A stretch of DNA of 64,000 bases from Thioalkalicoccus limnaeus (GTDB lineage: Bacteria > Pseudomonadota > Gammaproteobacteria > Chromatiales > Chromatiaceae). Below the pieces are notes generated by a model. The model saw only the letters and a list, made by a program, of their open reading frames with translations, was not told where the DNA came from and ran no database searches. Shown here in pieces: positions 19,057 through 29,163 of the stretch (within the stretch, counting starts at the first letter, position 1; each line of letters opens with the position of its first letter). The stretch is taken from NCBI RefSeq assembly GCF_041197575.1, contig NZ_JBDKXB010000002.1, forward strand, positions 124,001 to 188,000, in the 5' to 3' direction. Both the position numbers and the translations under genes were made by a program.

Positions 19057-22000
19057 GCGGGCGGCTTGGGCTGTCGGGGCGGATCGCCGAGCGCTTCCAG
19101 GGCACGGCGATTACACCGCTGCTGGCGCTGGTGGGGCTGCTGCTCGGTCTGTTCGCGATCCTGATCACGCCGCGCGAGGAAGAACCCCAGATCAATGTCA
19201 CCTTCGCCGATGTCTTCATCCCGTTTCCGGGGGCCGCGGCGACCGAGGTCGAGCACCTGGTGGCCGGCCCGGCCGCGCAGGTCCTGTCGGAGATCCAAGG
19301 CATCGAACATGTCTATTCGGTCGCGCGGCCCGGGCAGGCGCTGATCACGGTCCAATTTCAGGTCGGTCAGGACCGCACCGAGGCGATCGTGCGCCTGTTC
19401 AGCAAGATCATGTCGCACCAGGATTGGCTGCCGCCGAACTTAGGCGTTGGCCAGCCGCTGATCAAGCCGAAAGGGGTCGACGACGTGCCGATCGTCACCG
19501 CAACCCTGTGGTCGCGCGACCCGGCCGTCGGCGCCTTCGAGCTCGGCCAGGTCGCCCATGCCCTGGAGCAGGAGATCAAGCGGATCCCCGGTACGCGCGA
19601 CATCTTCACGCTCGGGGCCCCGGCGCAGGTGGTGCGGGTGCTGCTCGATCCGCAGGCCCTAGCCGGGTTCGGCATCGATCTCGGCGAGCTGCGGTTCGCG
19701 CTCCAGGCCGCCAACCAGACCCGCGATAACCTGACCCTGACCGCGAACAATCACGAGATCCTGGTGCAGGCCGGCACCTTTCTGACGACACCGGAAGAGA
19801 TCGGCGAGCTGGTTGTCGGGCTGCACGGCGGGCGGCCGGTCTTCCTGCGGGAGGTCGCCGATGTGCATCAAGGTCCCGAGCAGCCGACCAGTGCCGTGCG
19901 CATCGGTGCCGGTCCCGGCGCCACGGCGGCCGGCCTGCCGGTCGGGGACGCGATCCCGGCCGTGACGCTGGCGGTGGCCAAGCAGAAAGGCACCAATGCC
20001 GTGACCATCGCCGAGCGGGTCATCGAGCGTTTCGACCAGCTCCAGGGGACCTTGATCCCCGATGGGGTCGAGGTCCAGATCACGCGCGACTACGGCGCGA
20101 CCGCCGACGCGAAGGCCAAGACCTTGATCACCAAGCTGACCTTCGCGACCCTGTCGGTGATCCTGTTGGTGCTCGCCGCGCTCGGCTGGCGCGAGGCGCT
20201 GATCGTCGGCGCGGCCGTGATCGTGACGCTGGCCCTGACGCTCTTCGCGTCCTGGGCCTGGGGCTTTACGTTGAATCGGGTCTCGTTGTTCGCGCTGATC
20301 TTCGCGATCGGCATCCTCGTCGACGATGCGATCGTCGTCGTCGAGAACATCCACCGTCACCTGTCGATCAGCGGGCAACGCCTGCTCGAGGCGATCCCGG
20401 TCGCCGTCGACGAGGTCGGCGGTCCGACGATCCTGGCGACCTTCACCGTGATCGCCGCGCTGCTGCCGATGGCCTTCGTCAGCGGGCTGATGGGCCCCTA
20501 TATGAGCCCGATCCCGATCAATGCATCGATCGGCATGTTGATCTCGCTGGCCGTCGCGTTCGTCTTCACGCCTTGGATGGCCCGGGCGCTGCTGGCCCGC
20601 CACGCCGGGCAGGCGGTCGCACATCAGGAGTCGGTGCCCGATCGCGAGGATCGGCTCGGCCGTCTCTTCGAGCGGCTGATCGCACCCTTCCTGGATGGTC
20701 GCCGTGGTCGGCGCAACCGCTGGTTGCTCTTGGCCGGGCTGCTGGTGCTGATTGGCGGTTCGCTGCTGTTGGTCACGAGCAAAGTCGTGGTCATGAAGAT
20801 GCTGCCCTTCGACAACAAGAGCGAGTTCCAGGTCGTGCTCGACATGCCCGAAGGCACGAGCCTGGAGCAGACCTTGCGCGTCCTGCGCGAACTTGGCGGC
20901 GAGCTGGCCGAGGTCCCCGAGGTCGCCGATTACCAGATCTACGCCGGCACCTCGGCGCCGATCAATTTCAACGGCTTGGTGCGCCAGTACTACCTGCGCG
21001 ACGGGGCCCATCAGGGCGACATCCAAGTCAATCTGGTCGCGGCCGGCGAGCGCGACCGTTCGAGCCACACGATCGCCAAGGCGGTTCGCGAACCGCTGCG
21101 CGCAATCGCCGACGGCCATGGCGGCCGCATCCGGATCGTCGAGATGCCGCCGGGACCACCGGTGCTCGCGCCGCTGGTCGCGGAGATCTACGGCCCGGAC
21201 TACGAGGGCCAGATCGCGGTCGCCCGGCAGGTGCGCGCGCTGTTCGAGACCACGCCGGACATCGTCGATGTCGCCGATTCGGTCGAATACCCGGGCCCCA
21301 AGCAGCTGGTCGTCGTCGACCGCGCGAAGGCAGCGCGCTTGGGCGTGACCCAGGGGGCGATCGCCGAGGCCCTGGCCGCCGTGCTCGACGGCCAGGACGT
21401 CACCCACCTCCATGGCGCCAGTGTCAAATACGCGATCCCGATTCGCATCGAATACACGGAGGCCGACAAGGCCGATCTCGAACAGGTCCTGGCCCTGCGG
21501 GTGCGCGCCGACAGCGGTGCCCTGGTGCCTCTGTCCGAGGTGGTCACGCTGATCGAGACGACCCGCGAGCACAGTATCTTCCACAAGGACCTGCGGCCGG
21601 TCGTCTATGTCACCGGCGACATGGCCGGCCGCACCGACAGCCCGCTGTACGGGTTGTTGACGCTGTCGGCGCGGATCGACGGCGAACTCGAGCGCTCTCA
21701 ATGGTTCATACAGGCGCCGCTCGATCCATACGACTTCAGCATCAAGTGGGATGGCGAATGGCAGGTCACCTACGAGACCTTCCGCGACATGGGCCTGGCC
21801 TATGGCGTCGGGCTGATCCTGATTTACCTGCTGGTCGTCGCCCAGTTCCGCAGCTACCTGGTACCCTTGATCATCATGGCGCCGATCCCGTTGACGATCA
21901 TCGGCATCCTGCCCGGTCATGCGCTGCTCGGCGCCCAGTTCACGGCCACCTCGATGATCGGGATGATCGCGCTGGCCGGCATCATCGTGCGCAACTCGAT

Positions 22001-22283
22001 CCTGCTCGTCGACTTCATCAATCAGGAGGTCCGCGCCGGGCGGCCGTTCGAGGAGGCGGTGATCCGCTCGGCCGCAGTGCGGGCCAAACCGATCGTGCTG
22101 ACGGGCCTGGCGGCGATGGCCGGCGCGCTCTTCATCATCGACGATCCGATCTTTTCGGGGCTCGCCGTGGCGCTGCTGTTTGGCCTGTTCGTCTCGACGC
22201 TGCTGACGCTGGTCGTGATCCCGGTCGTCTACTACGGCGTCATGCACAAGCGCATCGCCTGGATCCGGCAGTCGACCGGCTGA
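19053..22283 (+). CDS. RND efflux transporter permease (AcrB/HAE-like)
   Basis: A 1076-residue pump with the RND layout: one N-terminal helix, a large periplasmic loop, a helix bundle, a second loop and a final bundle. Transmembrane helix 4 reads FAIGILVDDAIVVVEN, the paired-aspartate form of proton-driven drug exporters rather than the metal-pump form. The last helices (MAPIPLTIIGILPGHALLG, MIGMIALAGIIVRNSILLVDF) are typical. Substrate unknown. It is coupled to the adaptor by a 4-base overlap. Confidence 0.93.
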   Translation: MSGRLGLSGRIAERFQGTAITPLLALVGLLLGLFAILITPREEEPQINVTFADVFIPFPGAAATEVEHLVAGPAAQVLSEIQGIEHVYSVARPGQALITVQFQVGQDRTEAIVRLFSKIMSHQDWLPPNLGVGQPLIKPKGVDDVPIVTATLWSRDPAVGAFELGQVAHALEQEIKRIPGTRDIFTLGAPAQVVRVLLDPQALAGFGIDLGELRFALQAANQTRDNLTLTANNHEILVQAGTFLTTPEEIGELVVGLHGGRPVFLREVADVHQGPEQPTSAVRIGAGPGATAAGLPVGDAIPAVTLAVAKQKGTNAVTIAERVIERFDQLQGTLIPDGVEVQITRDYGATADAKAKTLITKLTFATLSVILLVLAALGWREALIVGAAVIVTLALTLFASWAWGFTLNRVSLFALIFAIGILVDDAIVVVENIHRHLSISGQRLLEAIPVAVDEVGGPTILATFTVIAALLPMAFVSGLMGPYMSPIPINASIGMLISLAVAFVFTPWMARALLARHAGQAVAHQESVPDREDRLGRLFERLIAPFLDGRRGRRNRWLLLAGLLVLIGGSLLLVTSKVVVMKMLPFDNKSEFQVVLDMPEGTSLEQTLRVLRELGGELAEVPEVADYQIYAGTSAPINFNGLVRQYYLRDGAHQGDIQVNLVAAGERDRSSHTIAKAVREPLRAIADGHGGRIRIVEMPPGPPVLAPLVAEIYGPDYEGQIAVARQVRALFETTPDIVDVADSVEYPGPKQLVVVDRAKAARLGVTQGAIAEALAAVLDGQDVTHLHGASVKYAIPIRIEYTEADKADLEQVLALRVRADSGALVPLSEVVTLIETTREHSIFHKDLRPVVYVTGDMAGRTDSPLYGLLTLSARIDGELERSQWFIQAPLDPYDFSIKWDGEWQVTYETFRDMGLAYGVGLILIYLLVVAQFRSYLVPLIIMAPIPLTIIGILPGHALLGAQFTATSMIGMIALAGIIVRNSILLVDFINQEVRAGRPFEEAVIRSAAVRAKPIVLTGLAAMAGALFIIDDPIFSGLAVALLFGLFVSTLLTLVVIPVVYYGVMHKRIAWIRQSTG

Positions 22284-22529
22284 GGCGAGGGATCGGACGT
22301 GATTCGGGATGGGATCGTCGCGATCGGCATTGTCTCGACGGGGTGGGCGTGGCGCTGGCGAGAATGACCTCGCCGTCGCGCCTCGAAGAACGGCTCCGCG
22401 GCGGTGCCTACGGTCGCGGCGCCGCCATCGATATCGCGAAATCCTTTCGACCAAGGCCGCCGCGCGTTACGATGCTCGGATTCGGCGCCCTGCGATGCGG
22501 GGCGATGAGTCTGTTCGTGGAGGCGGTCC

Positions 22530-23501
22530 ATGACCTACTACGATGTCTTCAACGGCGATGCCGATGGCCTTTGTGCCTTGCATCAGTTGCGCTTGGTCGA
22601 GCCTCGCGACGCGGTCCTGGTGACCGGCGTCAAACGCGACATCGCGCTGCTCGAGCGGGTCCCGGCGCAGGCCGGCGATGCGGTGACCGTGCTGGATGTC
22701 TCGCTCGACAAGAACCGTGAGCCGCTGGTTCAGTTGCTCGAAAGCGGTGTCCGGATCGACTACTACGATCATCACTTTCCCGGCGAAATCCCGTCCCACC
22801 CGGCCCTCGTCGCGCGCATCGAGACGGCGTCCGACCAGTGTACGAGCCTGCTCGTCGACGCCGACCTGGCTGGCCGATGCCGCACCTGGGCGCTGGTCGG
22901 GGCCTTCGGCGATGGGCTCGATGCCGTCGCCCGCCGACTCGCGACCTCGTTGAACCTCGGCGAGGCGGCGCTGGCGCGCCTGCGCGAGCTCGGGACCTAC
23001 CTGAATTACAACGGCTACGGCGAGACGATCGAGGATCTCTTCTTCGCCCCCGACCTGCTGTACCGGCGCATGCAAGGATTCGTCGATCCGCTCGACTTCG
23101 TCGCCGAGGACGAGGCCTTCGCGGTGCTGCGCGGTGGCTTCGCCGATGACATGGCGCGGGCGCGAGAGCTGGTCCCGGAGCATCTGAGCGATAACCATGG
23201 CATCTACCGATTGCCGGCCGAACCCTGGGCCCGGCGTATCAGCGGGGTGCTGGCCAATGATTTGACCCAGGCCGCGCCGGAGCGTGCCCACGCCCTGTTG
23301 ACGGAACGGCCCGACGGGGGGTTCGTGGTCAGCGTGCGGGCGCCGCTCGCGCGGCGCGTCGGCGCCGATGCGTTGTGCCGCCAGTTCTCGACCGGTGGCG
23401 GACGCCAGGGTGCGGCCGGAATCAATCGCCTGTCCGAGACCGACTATGACGACTTCGTCGCCCGGTTCCTAGAGTCCTTCACCGAGGGAGGTTCCGGATA
23501 G
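22530..23501 (+). CDS. DHH-family phosphoesterase
   Basis: A 323-residue protein with the DHH signature in YYDHHFPGE and an N-terminal FNGDADGLCAL metal-binding motif, followed by an RQGAAGIN element of the DHHA1 domain. The family includes RecJ-like exonucleases, oligoribonucleases and cyclic-dinucleotide phosphodiesterases; this short single-protein form resembles oligo- or dinucleotide hydrolases, but the substrate is not defined. Preceded by a 246-base gap after the RND operon. Confidence 0.85.
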   Translation: MTYYDVFNGDADGLCALHQLRLVEPRDAVLVTGVKRDIALLERVPAQAGDAVTVLDVSLDKNREPLVQLLESGVRIDYYDHHFPGEIPSHPALVARIETASDQCTSLLVDADLAGRCRTWALVGAFGDGLDAVARRLATSLNLGEAALARLRELGTYLNYNGYGETIEDLFFAPDLLYRRMQGFVDPLDFVAEDEAFAVLRGGFADDMARARELVPEHLSDNHGIYRLPAEPWARRISGVLANDLTQAAPERAHALLTERPDGGFVVSVRAPLARRVGADALCRQFSTGGGRQGAAGINRLSETDYDDFVARFLESFTEGGSG

Positions 23502-23814
23502 GATCCGCCGTCCGATCCGTCGTGCCCCGCGTCCGTGACGATTCCGGGTCAGGTCGAAACGGCAAAACAGCGACGGTCCGCTCGATCGGCGCGCGCGAAG
23601 AGGTTTTCGGCGGCGCAGGCAACGTCGTTGATCAGGTGATGTGCCCGTGAATGGCGCGGCGCGCTGGAGCCCGCTTTTGCCAAGCCGCCGCGGTCCGGCT
23701 AATGTTGCACGACACCCAACCAAGCTCGCGTGGCGGGGCATCGGCGCTCGTGATCACCACTCGACCAGCGCCTGTGGTTGCCCGCTACTCACCACAACAA
23801 CCGAGGAGAGATCA
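23502..23814. other. Intergenic region upstream of prpE
   Basis: No gene is recognised. The region holds the candidate sigma-70 promoter listed separately and an AGGAG-type ribosome site (GAGGAGAG) just before the prpE start. Confidence 0.6.
23677..23705 (+). promoter_or_regulatory. Candidate sigma-70 promoter for prpE
   Basis: TTGCCA (23677-23682) and TAATGT (23700-23705) are separated by 17 bases, about 110 bases upstream of the prpE start. Both hexamers match the consensus at four of six positions or better. Prediction only. Confidence 0.4.
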
Positions 23815-25710
23815 ATGGGTTATCAGGCTGTATACGAGCGTGCGATGCGTGATCCGGAGGGTTTCTGGGGCGAGGCCGCGCGACTCGTCGATTGGGACCG
23901 ACCGTGGGATCGGGTGCTCGATACGACGAACCCGCCCTTCTATCGCTGGTTTGCCGGGGCCGAGCTCAACACCTGCTTCAACGCCGTCGATCGGCATGTG
24001 GCGGCCGGTCGCGGCGACCAGCCCGCGATCATCCACGACAGCCCAGTCACAGGTACCAAGGAAAGCATCACCTACGCGGAATTGAAGGACCGGGTCGCGC
24101 ATTTTGCCGGGGCCCTGCGCGACCAGGGCGTCGTCAAGGGTGACCGGGTCATCGTTTACATGCCGATGGTGCCGGAGGCGGCGATTGCGATGCTCGCGTG
24201 CGCGCGGATCGGCGCCATCCATTCGGTGGTCTTCGGCGGCTTTTCGTCGCGCGAGTTGGCGACCCGGATCGACGATGCCAAACCCAAGGTCATGGTCGCC
24301 GGTTCCTGCGGGATCGAGCCGAATCGCGTCGTGCACTACAAGCCGCTGCTCGACGAGGCGATCGAACTCGCCGCCCATAAGCCCGAACGGTGCATTATCC
24401 TGCAACGGCCGCAAGAGCCCGGCACCCTGATACCAGGTCGCGATCTCGGTTGGGCCGAGGCCGTCGCGGCGGCTTCGCCGGCCGACTGCGTGCCGGTCGC
24501 CGCGACCGATCCCCTCTATGTCCTCTACACGTCCGGGACCACCGGTCAGCCGAAAGGCGTCGTCCGCGATCATGGCGGTCACGCCGTGGCCATGTGCTGG
24601 AGCATGGCCAACGTCTACGGCGTCAAGCCGGGTGAGGTCTATTGGGCGGCCTCCGACGTCGGCTGGGTGGTCGGGCACTCCTACATCGTCTATGGCCCCC
24701 TGCTCACCGGGTGCACGACGATCATCTACGAGGGCAAACCGATCGGCACGCCGGATGCCGGCGCCTTCTGGCGGGTCATCCAGGAACACGGCGTGTCGGT
24801 TCTCTTCACGGCCCCGACCGCGTTCCGTGCGATCAAGCGCGCGGACCCCAACGCCGCGCTGTTGGCCAACTACGATCTGGGCTGTCTCCGGGCCTTGTTT
24901 CTCGCCGGGGAGCGTTGCGATCCCGACACGCTGAAATGGGCCGAACAGATCCTGAAGGTCCCGGTCATCGACCACTGGTGGCAGACCGAAACCGGTTGGG
25001 CGATTGCGGCCAACTGCCTCGGTATCGAGTCCTTGCCGATCAAGCCCGGTTCCCCGACCGTCGCGGTGCCCGGCTATGATGTCCAGGTGCTTGACGAGGC
25101 CGGCCATCAGGTCGCCCGTGGCGACATCGGGCGCATCATGATCAAGCTCCCGATGCCACCCGGCTGCCTGCCGACACTGTGGGGCAACGATCAGCGCTTC
25201 GTCGAGTCCTATCTGTCGGCGCAGGACGGCCACTATTTGACCGGTGATGCTGGCTACATGGACGAGGATGGCTACATCTTCGTGATGAGCCGTATCGACG
25301 ACATCATCAATGTCGCAGGCCATCGCCTGTCGACCGGTGGCATGGAAGGGGTCCTGGCGTCGCATCCGGACGTCGCCGAATGCGCCGTCATCGGCGCGGC
25401 CGATGAACTCAAGGGCGAGCTGCCGGTCGGCCTCGTCGTTTTGAAGGCCGGCGTGGCCCGCGACCCAGCCGCGATCACGAAGGAGTTGATCGCGTTGGTG
25501 CGCGACCAGATCGGCCCGGTTGCCGCCTTCAAGCACGTCACGATCGTCGAACGCCTGCCCAAGACCCGCTCCGGCAAGATCCTTCGCGGCACGATGAAGA
25601 AGATCGCCGACGCCCAGGAGTACGGAATGCCGGCGACGATCGACGATCCGGCGATCCTCGGCGAGATCGAGGAGGCTCTGTCAGCGATCGGCTACGCCAA
25701 AGGTCGATGA
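23815..25710 (+). CDS. prpE: Propionate--CoA ligase (propionyl-CoA synthetase)
   Basis: The 631-residue ANL-family enzyme activates propionate via propionyl-AMP to propionyl-CoA. The P-loop YTSGTTGQPKGVVRDHGGH, WWQTETGW, the hinge (GYMDEDGYIFVMSRIDDIINVAGHRLSTG) and the acetylatable lysine in PKTRSGKILRG are all present. N-terminal DPEGFWGEAARLVDW and the 628-635 length fit PrpE better than Acs. The ATG at 23815 follows GAGGAGAG. Genes of the methylcitrate cycle are not nearby, so it may serve propionate assimilation or PHA precursor supply. Confidence 0.9.
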   Translation: MGYQAVYERAMRDPEGFWGEAARLVDWDRPWDRVLDTTNPPFYRWFAGAELNTCFNAVDRHVAAGRGDQPAIIHDSPVTGTKESITYAELKDRVAHFAGALRDQGVVKGDRVIVYMPMVPEAAIAMLACARIGAIHSVVFGGFSSRELATRIDDAKPKVMVAGSCGIEPNRVVHYKPLLDEAIELAAHKPERCIILQRPQEPGTLIPGRDLGWAEAVAAASPADCVPVAATDPLYVLYTSGTTGQPKGVVRDHGGHAVAMCWSMANVYGVKPGEVYWAASDVGWVVGHSYIVYGPLLTGCTTIIYEGKPIGTPDAGAFWRVIQEHGVSVLFTAPTAFRAIKRADPNAALLANYDLGCLRALFLAGERCDPDTLKWAEQILKVPVIDHWWQTETGWAIAANCLGIESLPIKPGSPTVAVPGYDVQVLDEAGHQVARGDIGRIMIKLPMPPGCLPTLWGNDQRFVESYLSAQDGHYLTGDAGYMDEDGYIFVMSRIDDIINVAGHRLSTGGMEGVLASHPDVAECAVIGAADELKGELPVGLVVLKAGVARDPAAITKELIALVRDQIGPVAAFKHVTIVERLPKTRSGKILRGTMKKIADAQEYGMPATIDDPAILGEIEEALSAIGYAKGR

Positions 25711-26018
25711 ACCCCGGCGCGACGGCTGCTATCCCGGATTCGGCAAGCCGTCGCGCGCGGTGGGCGCGGGGCGGCGCAGCGCAGCACATGACGCCAGGCG
25801 CCGTGGATGACGTTGGCCTCGATCATCAGGTTCTGGTAGAGGAACTCGGCCCGATAGGCGTCGTTGGCGTGGGTACCACCGGCCTTGGCCGCGGCTAGAT
25901 AGGCCGGCGTCGGCCGCTCGGCCAGGGCGCGCGTCAGGGCGTTTGTCGCCGGGTTGGACTCGCCCGCGTGAGACGACAGGCGCTGCGGCGGAAGGCCGGT
26001 CAGGATCGCTCGGACCAC
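25692..26018 (-). CDS. Uncharacterised small ORF overlapping the exonuclease 3' end
   Basis: A 108-codon frame starting with a GTG that overlaps the last 19 bases of the exonuclease gene. The middle of the product (NALTRALAERPTPAYLAAAKAGG, NDAYRAEFLYQNLMIEANVI) reads like real protein, not a shadow frame, and no other frame in the 290-base gap is better. I do not recognise the family. It could also be a frameshifted tail of the exonuclease or a gene remnant. The last bases overlap the convergent prpE stop. Confidence 0.35.
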   Translation of the reverse strand: MVRAILTGLPPQRLSSHAGESNPATNALTRALAERPTPAYLAAAKAGGTHANDAYRAEFLYQNLMIEANVIHGAWRHVLRCAAPRPPRATACRIRDSSRRAGVHRPLA

Positions 26019-26680
26019 GAATTCTTGCGCCCACCTCGGCCATGCCCGGCCGCGGTCGCTGATCCGGCGTGGCCCGACGCGTAGCGCCGCAGGCTGGTCT
26101 CCAGCCGGCCTTTCGGGGTCCGCTGGATCTCCGCGAGCAGCGGATGCGTGACCGCCGCGAGCCGAAACCGCTCGATCAGGTGCTGTTCCAGGTACAGCGT
26201 CAGATGGGCCGCCATCTCGGCATCCGCCTGCGCGCGGTGATAGCGGCCGGTGACCGGCAGTCGCGCGTATTCGACGAGGGTGCCGAGCTTGTGATTCGGC
26301 GCCTCGGGCAGCAGACGCCGGGCGAGGAGCATCGAGCAGGCGAAGGGTTGCGCGGGGCACCGATCGATCCGTCGCAGCTCGGCTTCCCAGAAGCGGCGAT
26401 CGAAGGACGCATTGTGGGCAATCAGCGGATGGTCGCCGACGAAGTCCGCGACCTCGGCCATGACCTGGCTGGCCGGTGGGGCCGCGCGCACCATGGCGTC
26501 GGTGATCCCGGTCAGCTGCGTGATGAAGGCTGGGATGCGCCGACCGGCATTCATCAGGCTCTGGTACTGCGCGACGATCTGACCATCGCGGATCAAGACC
26601 GCGGCGATCTCGGTCGCGCGATCGCCGTGATCCGGCGACAGCCCCGTTGTCTCGAAGTCGATGACCACGACGGATTCCAC
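26000..26680 (-). CDS. DEDDh-family 3'-5' exonuclease (DnaQ-like)
   Basis: A 226-residue exonuclease with ExoI DFETTGLSP (D8 and E10), ExoII HNASFDRRFWEAEL, and ExoIII HRAQADAEMAAHL. All four acidic residues and the histidine are present. It resembles PolC/DnaQ-type exonucleases rather than the replicative epsilon subunit. The last 35 residues (after LRRYASG) are not like the family. It is divergent from, and only about 40 bases away from, the truncated cytochrome gene. Confidence 0.88.
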   Translation of the reverse strand: MESVVVIDFETTGLSPDHGDRATEIAAVLIRDGQIVAQYQSLMNAGRRIPAFITQLTGITDAMVRAAPPASQVMAEVADFVGDHPLIAHNASFDRRFWEAELRRIDRCPAQPFACSMLLARRLLPEAPNHKLGTLVEYARLPVTGRYHRAQADAEMAAHLTLYLEQHLIERFRLAAVTHPLLAEIQRTPKGRLETSLRRYASGHAGSATAAGHGRGGRKNSWSERS

Positions 26681-26722
26681 AGGGGACCTCCTGGTTGCGG
26701 GCTAGCGGGTGCTGCCCGCGGG

Positions 26723-28102
26723 AAATCGGCGACGTACCGAATCCTCGGCAAACGGTTCGCGCTCAACAACCTCTGTCTCGGCATCGCCGGCAGCTACCAG
26801 CGGTGCAGTGCGTGCCATGCCGGTTACGGATGGTCGGACGGCGACTTCGACTTCACCGCCGAGGACCTCGTCGACTGCCTGGTCTGTCACGATACGACCG
26901 GAACCTATGTGAAGTTCCCGATCGGCGCGGGCCACCCACCGTACGAGGACACCCCGTTTCGCGGTGACCTCTTTCGCGCGCCCGATCTCGTCGAGGTCGC
27001 CCAGCATGTTGGGCCGACGAGCCGCGCGACCTGCGGCGCTTGCCATTTCGAAGGCGGAGGCGGAGACGCCGTCAAGCACGGTGATCTCGACGGATCCCTG
27101 TCGGCGCCGACGCGAGCGCTGGATGTACACATGCCGCCAGATGGGCGCAATTTCCAGTGCTCGACCTGCCACGAGTTCTCGGGCCATGTTCAGGAGGGCA
27201 GCCGTTACCAGGTCACGGCCAAGCCGATGTCGGGCATCGCCGTTCCGGGCCGCGACAGCGACCGTCTGGCCTGCGAATCCTGCCATGGGACCGCCCCGCA
27301 TCGCCCAGGCGTCCACGACAAGCTGAACGAGCACGTCGAGGTCACCGCGTGTCAGACCTGCCACATCCCGACCATGGCCCGCGGTGGGCGACCGACCAAA
27401 ACGCCATGGGATTGGTCCACGGCCGGGCGCCGCGACGACGCGGGCCGCCCGATCGTCGAGGAACGGGACGGGCTCGTTGTCTACGACGGCATGAAAGGCG
27501 ACCTGCGCTGGGCCGAGAATCTCCGGCCCGAATACCGCTGGTTCAACGGAACCATGCGTTACACGCTGCTCGGCGACGCGATCGATCCCGATGCGACCGT
27601 TGCCATCAATCGACCTGAGGGCGATGCGACCGATCCCGGCGCCCGCATCTGGCCTTTCAAGATCATCGACGGGCGCCAGCCCTACGATACCCGGCATCAA
27701 ACCCTGCTGGTCGCTCGCCTGTTCGGCCCGGATGAGACCGCCTATTGGCGCGGTTACGACTGGGACAAGGCGCTGCATGCCGGAATGGCCGAGGCCCGGC
27801 GCGTGGGCCAGAGCGACGCGACCTACAGCGGCGAGTTCGGTTTCGTCGACACTCGGATGTACTGGCCTGTCAGCCACATGGTGGCCCCGGCCGAAGACGC
27901 GATCCGCTGCGGGGCCTGCCACCGCCGGCATGGGCTGCTCGATGATCTCGTCACCGGCTATGTTCCAGGCCGTGACCGGCATCCGCTGATCGAGTCCATC
28001 GGATGGTGGGCCGTCGCCCTGACGTTCCTGGCCGTAGCCGGCCACGGCCTGGCCCGATACCTTGCGTACCGGCGCCGCAGCGCCCAGGAGAGCACGGGAT
28101 GA
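26723..28102 (+). pseudogene. Tetrathionate reductase-family octaheme c-type cytochrome, 5' truncated
   Basis: Homology to octaheme tetrathionate reductase-type cytochromes begins abruptly at TYRILGKRFALNNLC, a segment that lies after the first heme in full-length proteins. Seven CxxCH sites remain (CSACH, CLVCH, CGACH, CSTCH, CESCH, CQTCH, CGACH), so the signal peptide and the first heme site are missing. No start codon exists in this frame near the junction; upstream sequence belongs to the divergent exonuclease. The C terminus is intact, with one membrane helix (about 28,010-28,060), and its stop overlaps the cytochrome b start as ATGA. A deletion or rearrangement (or misassembly) at about 26,700 removed the 5' end. 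Confidence 0.85.
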
Positions 28103-28746
28103 CCGACAAGGTTCGACTCTTCACACTCTACGAGCGCTTCTGGCACTGGTCGCAGGCCGTGCTGATCTTCGGCCTCTTGTATACCGGGCTCGCCCTCCAC
28201 GGCACCCACCGGCTGATCGGCTACGGCACGGCACTCGAGATGCATATCCTGCTGGCCTGGTCGCTGATCGGACTCTGGGCCTTCACGATCTTCTGGCATC
28301 TGGTCACCGGCGAATGGCGCCAGTACGTGCCGACGCATCGCGGCCTGCTCGCGATCGTCGGCTATTATGCGTATGGGATCTTCTCCGGCGAACCGAAACC
28401 CTTCGTGTCGACCGCGGCGGCAAAGCACAACCCGTTGCAGAGGCTCGCGTATCTCGGGTTCAAGGCCGCCATCGCGCCGGCCCTGTGGATCTCCGGCCTC
28501 CTGCTGCTATTCTTCGCGACCTGGAAGACGACCGTGCTCGGCGACTGGTTGCCACTCGCCTGGGTCGCCTGGACTCATGTCGCCGCCACCTTCGCGCTGA
28601 TGGTCTTCGCGATCGGGCACATCTGCATGGCGGCGACGACCGGGGACCCCTGGTATGCTTACCTCAAGGCGATGGTGACCGGCTACAAGGACACCCGCGG
28701 TTCCACGTCAGATCCCGGACAGGGCGCCGGCGAGGCGGGATCCTGA
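28099..28746 (+). CDS. Cytochrome b/b561-type membrane subunit
   Basis: A 215-residue protein with four predicted membrane helices and heme-ligand histidines in FWHWSQAVLIFG, HILLAWSLIGLWAF, WTHVAATFALMVFAIGHICM. It probably passes quinol electrons to the octaheme cytochrome with which it is coupled (ATGA overlap). Since that partner lacks its 5' end, this subunit may now be orphaned. Confidence 0.85.
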   Translation: MTDKVRLFTLYERFWHWSQAVLIFGLLYTGLALHGTHRLIGYGTALEMHILLAWSLIGLWAFTIFWHLVTGEWRQYVPTHRGLLAIVGYYAYGIFSGEPKPFVSTAAAKHNPLQRLAYLGFKAAIAPALWISGLLLLFFATWKTTVLGDWLPLAWVAWTHVAATFALMVFAIGHICMAATTGDPWYAYLKAMVTGYKDTRGSTSDPGQGAGEAGS

Positions 28747-28896
28747 CCAGGCCGGAACTGGCCGAGGGGGTCCCTCCAGTCGCATCCATCCCTCCCCTCT
28801 GCGGGGTTTTCTGATGGCGTGCAGGTTTTGCATCTGGCGCCGAGGCCACCCAAGTGCTAAGAATGAGCGCATCTGATATCAGTCTGCGTGCAAGGC

Positions 28897-29163
28897 ATGT
28901 CATCCAAGTCCATCACCATCCGCACCGAGACCGAGATCCTCGATCAGCTCGCCGCGCTCGCGCACGCCCTCGACCGCTCGCGCAACTGGGTCATCGAGGA
29001 CGCCCTGAAGCAATACCTGGCGCAGCAGGCCCGCTACGCCGAAGGCATCGCGCAGGCCCGCGCCTCGCTGGAGCGCGGTGAGGGCATCCCCCATGAGGAC
29101 TTGATGGCCGAGCTGGATACCCTGATCGAGGAGCAGGCACAGAAGCGCCGCGCCGGCCCATGA
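28897..29163 (+). CDS. Ribbon-helix-helix antitoxin (CopG/ParD type)
   Basis: An 88-residue protein with an N-terminal RHH fold (KSITIRTETEILDQLAALAHALDRSRNWVIEDALKQYL) and an acidic C-terminal tail that would wrap the toxin. It should bind ParE and repress its own promoter. The ATG at 28897 is preferred to the GTG at 28888. It overlaps the toxin gene by four bases. Confidence 0.88.
   Translation: MSSKSITIRTETEILDQLAALAHALDRSRNWVIEDALKQYLAQQARYAEGIAQARASLERGEGIPHEDLMAELDTLIEEQAQKRRAGP

Noticed and set aside
19659..22454. A 931-codon reverse ORF antisense to the RND pump
   Set aside because: The frame is open only because of GC-rich codon bias; the product is Asp/Arg/Gln/His-rich and matches no family.
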